Positions 62,949-64,000 of a stretch of 64,000 bases of DNA are shown one piece after another. The notes under the pieces are model-generated. The model ran no database searches, was not told the origin of the DNA, and saw only the letters and a list, made by a program, of their open reading frames with translations. Source of the stretch: Idiomarina loihiensis (GTDB taxonomy: Bacteria; Pseudomonadota; Gammaproteobacteria; Enterobacterales; Alteromonadaceae); the NCBI RefSeq assembly GCF_024584785.1, contig NZ_CP074112.1, positions 1,736,001 through 1,800,000 on the forward strand. The letters run 5' to 3'. The translations under genes were made by a program, and so were the position numbers. Positions within the stretch are counted from its first letter, which is position 1. Each line of letters opens with the position of its first letter.

Positions 62949-64000
62949 TGCAGGCCTATGTAGGTCTTGTTATTGTCTTATTGTTTGCGGGGCTCATTTC
63001 TAATAGAGTGCGTCCCGCAACTCTGTTTGTTATAGCGGCCCTTGCACTTTATTTCCCCGGGCTACTTTCCGCTCAAGATCTACTAAACCACTATGTTAAT
63101 CAGAGCTTAGTAACACTCATGCTGCTACTAATTGGCTCAATGGCATTAGAGCGCACTCGTGCTCTACAGTGGGTAAGTCGAAATCTATTCCACAAAAGCC
63201 AATTAGTAACCTTACTAAGAATGATGGGCTTAGTTAGTTTCACTTCGGCGTTTCTTAACAATACTGCAGTTGTGGCCGCACTCATGTCTACGGTGCGTAA
63301 AAACCGTGACCATCCCGCCCAACGTCTTCTAATACCCCTGAGCTATTTTGCAATACTAGGCGGTGTATTAACTCTCATTGGTACATCCACTAACTTGGTT
63401 GTAAACAGCTTTTTAGTAGAAACTGGACACCCTGGGTTTCATTTCTTTGACTTCTTACCCATAGGGTTAGGAGTTTTAGCTATTGCAGGCTTAACTACTT
63501 GCCTTGCTGCCTACTTGCTACCAAGCCAACAAGTAGCCAGTGATATTAGCCAAGATTACTTTCTTGATGCAAAAGTAGCTGATAATTCACCTCTTATTGG
63601 CAAAACGGTGCAGCAAGCAGGGTTACGTGCCCTAGATGGATTATTTCTAGCTGAAATAATTAGAGCGGGTAACCTCATTAGTCCAGTGAAGCCAGAAACT
63701 ACTCTACAAGCCAAAGATCGTCTCGTCTTCTGTGGTGATGTTAAAGCCGCACAACAGGTATCGAATTTACCTGGGGTCAACATGTTTGCTCATGAAGCAT
63801 TTTCCGAAACTAATGGGTTATTAAAGGATAACTTAACTGAAGTAATCGTTAGCCCAACCTCTACCCTAGTTGGAAGAACATTAAAAGAAGCAAACTTCCG
63901 AGCACTTTTTGATGCTGCGGTGGTGGCGATTGGCCGCGGTGGTCAACGAATTTCTGGAAAGTTAGGATTAGTAGAAATAAAGGCGGGGGACAGATTGGTA
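62945..64000 (+). CDS. SLC13-type anion transporter with RCK_C domains (partial)
   Basis: 352 codons up to the window end; no stop seen. ATG at 62945 overlaps cysN (ATGA). Multiple helices with [17 protein letters not shown] and [16 protein letters not shown] (the N-T and S-T-N motifs of SLC13 carriers), then two RCK_C-like domains ([29 protein letters not shown]). Probably imports sulfate for the CysDN pathway. Confidence 0.85.
   Translation, partial: MMQAYVGLVIVLLFAGLISNRVRPATLFVIAALALYFPGLLSAQDLLNHYVNQSLVTLMLLLIGSMALERTRALQWVSRNLFHKSQLVTLLRMMGLVSFTSAFLNNTAVVAALMSTVRKNRDHPAQRLLIPLSYFAILGGVLTLIGTSTNLVVNSFLVETGHPGFHFFDFLPIGLGVLAIAGLTTCLAAYLLPSQQVASDISQDYFLDAKVADNSPLIGKTVQQAGLRALDGLFLAEIIRAGNLISPVKPETTLQAKDRLVFCGDVKAAQQVSNLPGVNMFAHEAFSETNGLLKDNLTEVIVSPTSTLVGRTLKEANFRALFDAAVVAIGRGGQRISGKLGLVEIKAGDRLV

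Noticed and set aside
1-64000. CRISPR arrays and tRNA/rRNA genes
   Set aside because: No regularly spaced short repeats and no tRNA-like cloverleaf or rRNA sequence seen on reading; the regularly spaced elements in the first 17 kb are attC sites.

Overview
The window looks like chromosomal DNA of a moderately AT-rich, probably marine Gammaproteobacterium. Three things suggest this: a sedentary-type chromosomal integron, a cysC / cysD-cysN-SLC13 sulfate block, and an AlaA-type aminotransferase next to a WbpM/CapD-type sugar-nucleotide dehydratase. I cannot name the genus from sequence alone.

Region 1 (1-17.6 kb) is an integron cassette array read on the minus strand away from a divergent, truncated integrase (16939-17448). 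attC-like sites separate the cassettes. The cargo is toxin-antitoxin pairs (ParE/antitoxin, RelE-Phd, BrnTA, HigBA with an internally deleted HigB, HicAB), small unknowns, and several probable defence cassettes: a Thoeris-type TIR + TM-macro pair, a RloC-like AAA ATPase, an Mrr-like nuclease joined to a PIN-like domain, and a HEPN-like protein. An intact IS21-family element (2833-5262, TSD TTTAG) sits in the array.

Region 2 (17.6-25.2 kb) holds an aminotransferase bracketed by two identical 56-bp repeats, a membrane NDP-sugar 4,6-dehydratase, a minus-strand group of little-known genes (SDH-type serine protease, small protein, two membrane proteins) and a lipoprotein.

Region 3 (25.2-58.3 kb) is the main discovery: a large, heavily tailored lasso-peptide-type RiPP cluster bounded on both sides by the same cassette in opposite orientation, namely three phage-tail-collar (Mdp-like) genes in the order 1-2-3 followed by a small precursor gene. 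I find three precursors, two of them very short ORFs: A1 (27839-29073, split by an IS903-group element), A2 (50166-50330) and A3 (56438-56608). All share a W-x-x-P leader motif, Thr 13 residues after that Trp, and a C-terminal Ser. A1 gives a textbook Gly1...Glu9 core. The maturation set is spread over the cluster: two PqqD/B1-like RREs, one B2 protease, one cyclase, and one ABC exporter split by a second IS21 copy. Tailoring genes include two HprK-like kinases, an NTP_transf_5 nucleotidyltransferase, two sulfotransferases, two ATP-grasp proteins, two MBOAT/SGNH pairs, an acyl-AMP ligase with an ACP, a carbamoyltransferase and two P450s. An EAL protein lies between A3 and the second ATP-grasp gene.

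Region 4 (58.4-64 kb) is GNAT, a DHH phosphoesterase, cysC, cysD, cysN and an SLC13 transporter (cut by the window end). It would supply PAPS for the sulfotransferases next door and possibly recycle pAp.

The IS insertions in A1 and in the exporter suggest the lasso pathway is partly inactivated in this isolate, while A2, A3, the cyclase and the tailoring operon remain intact.
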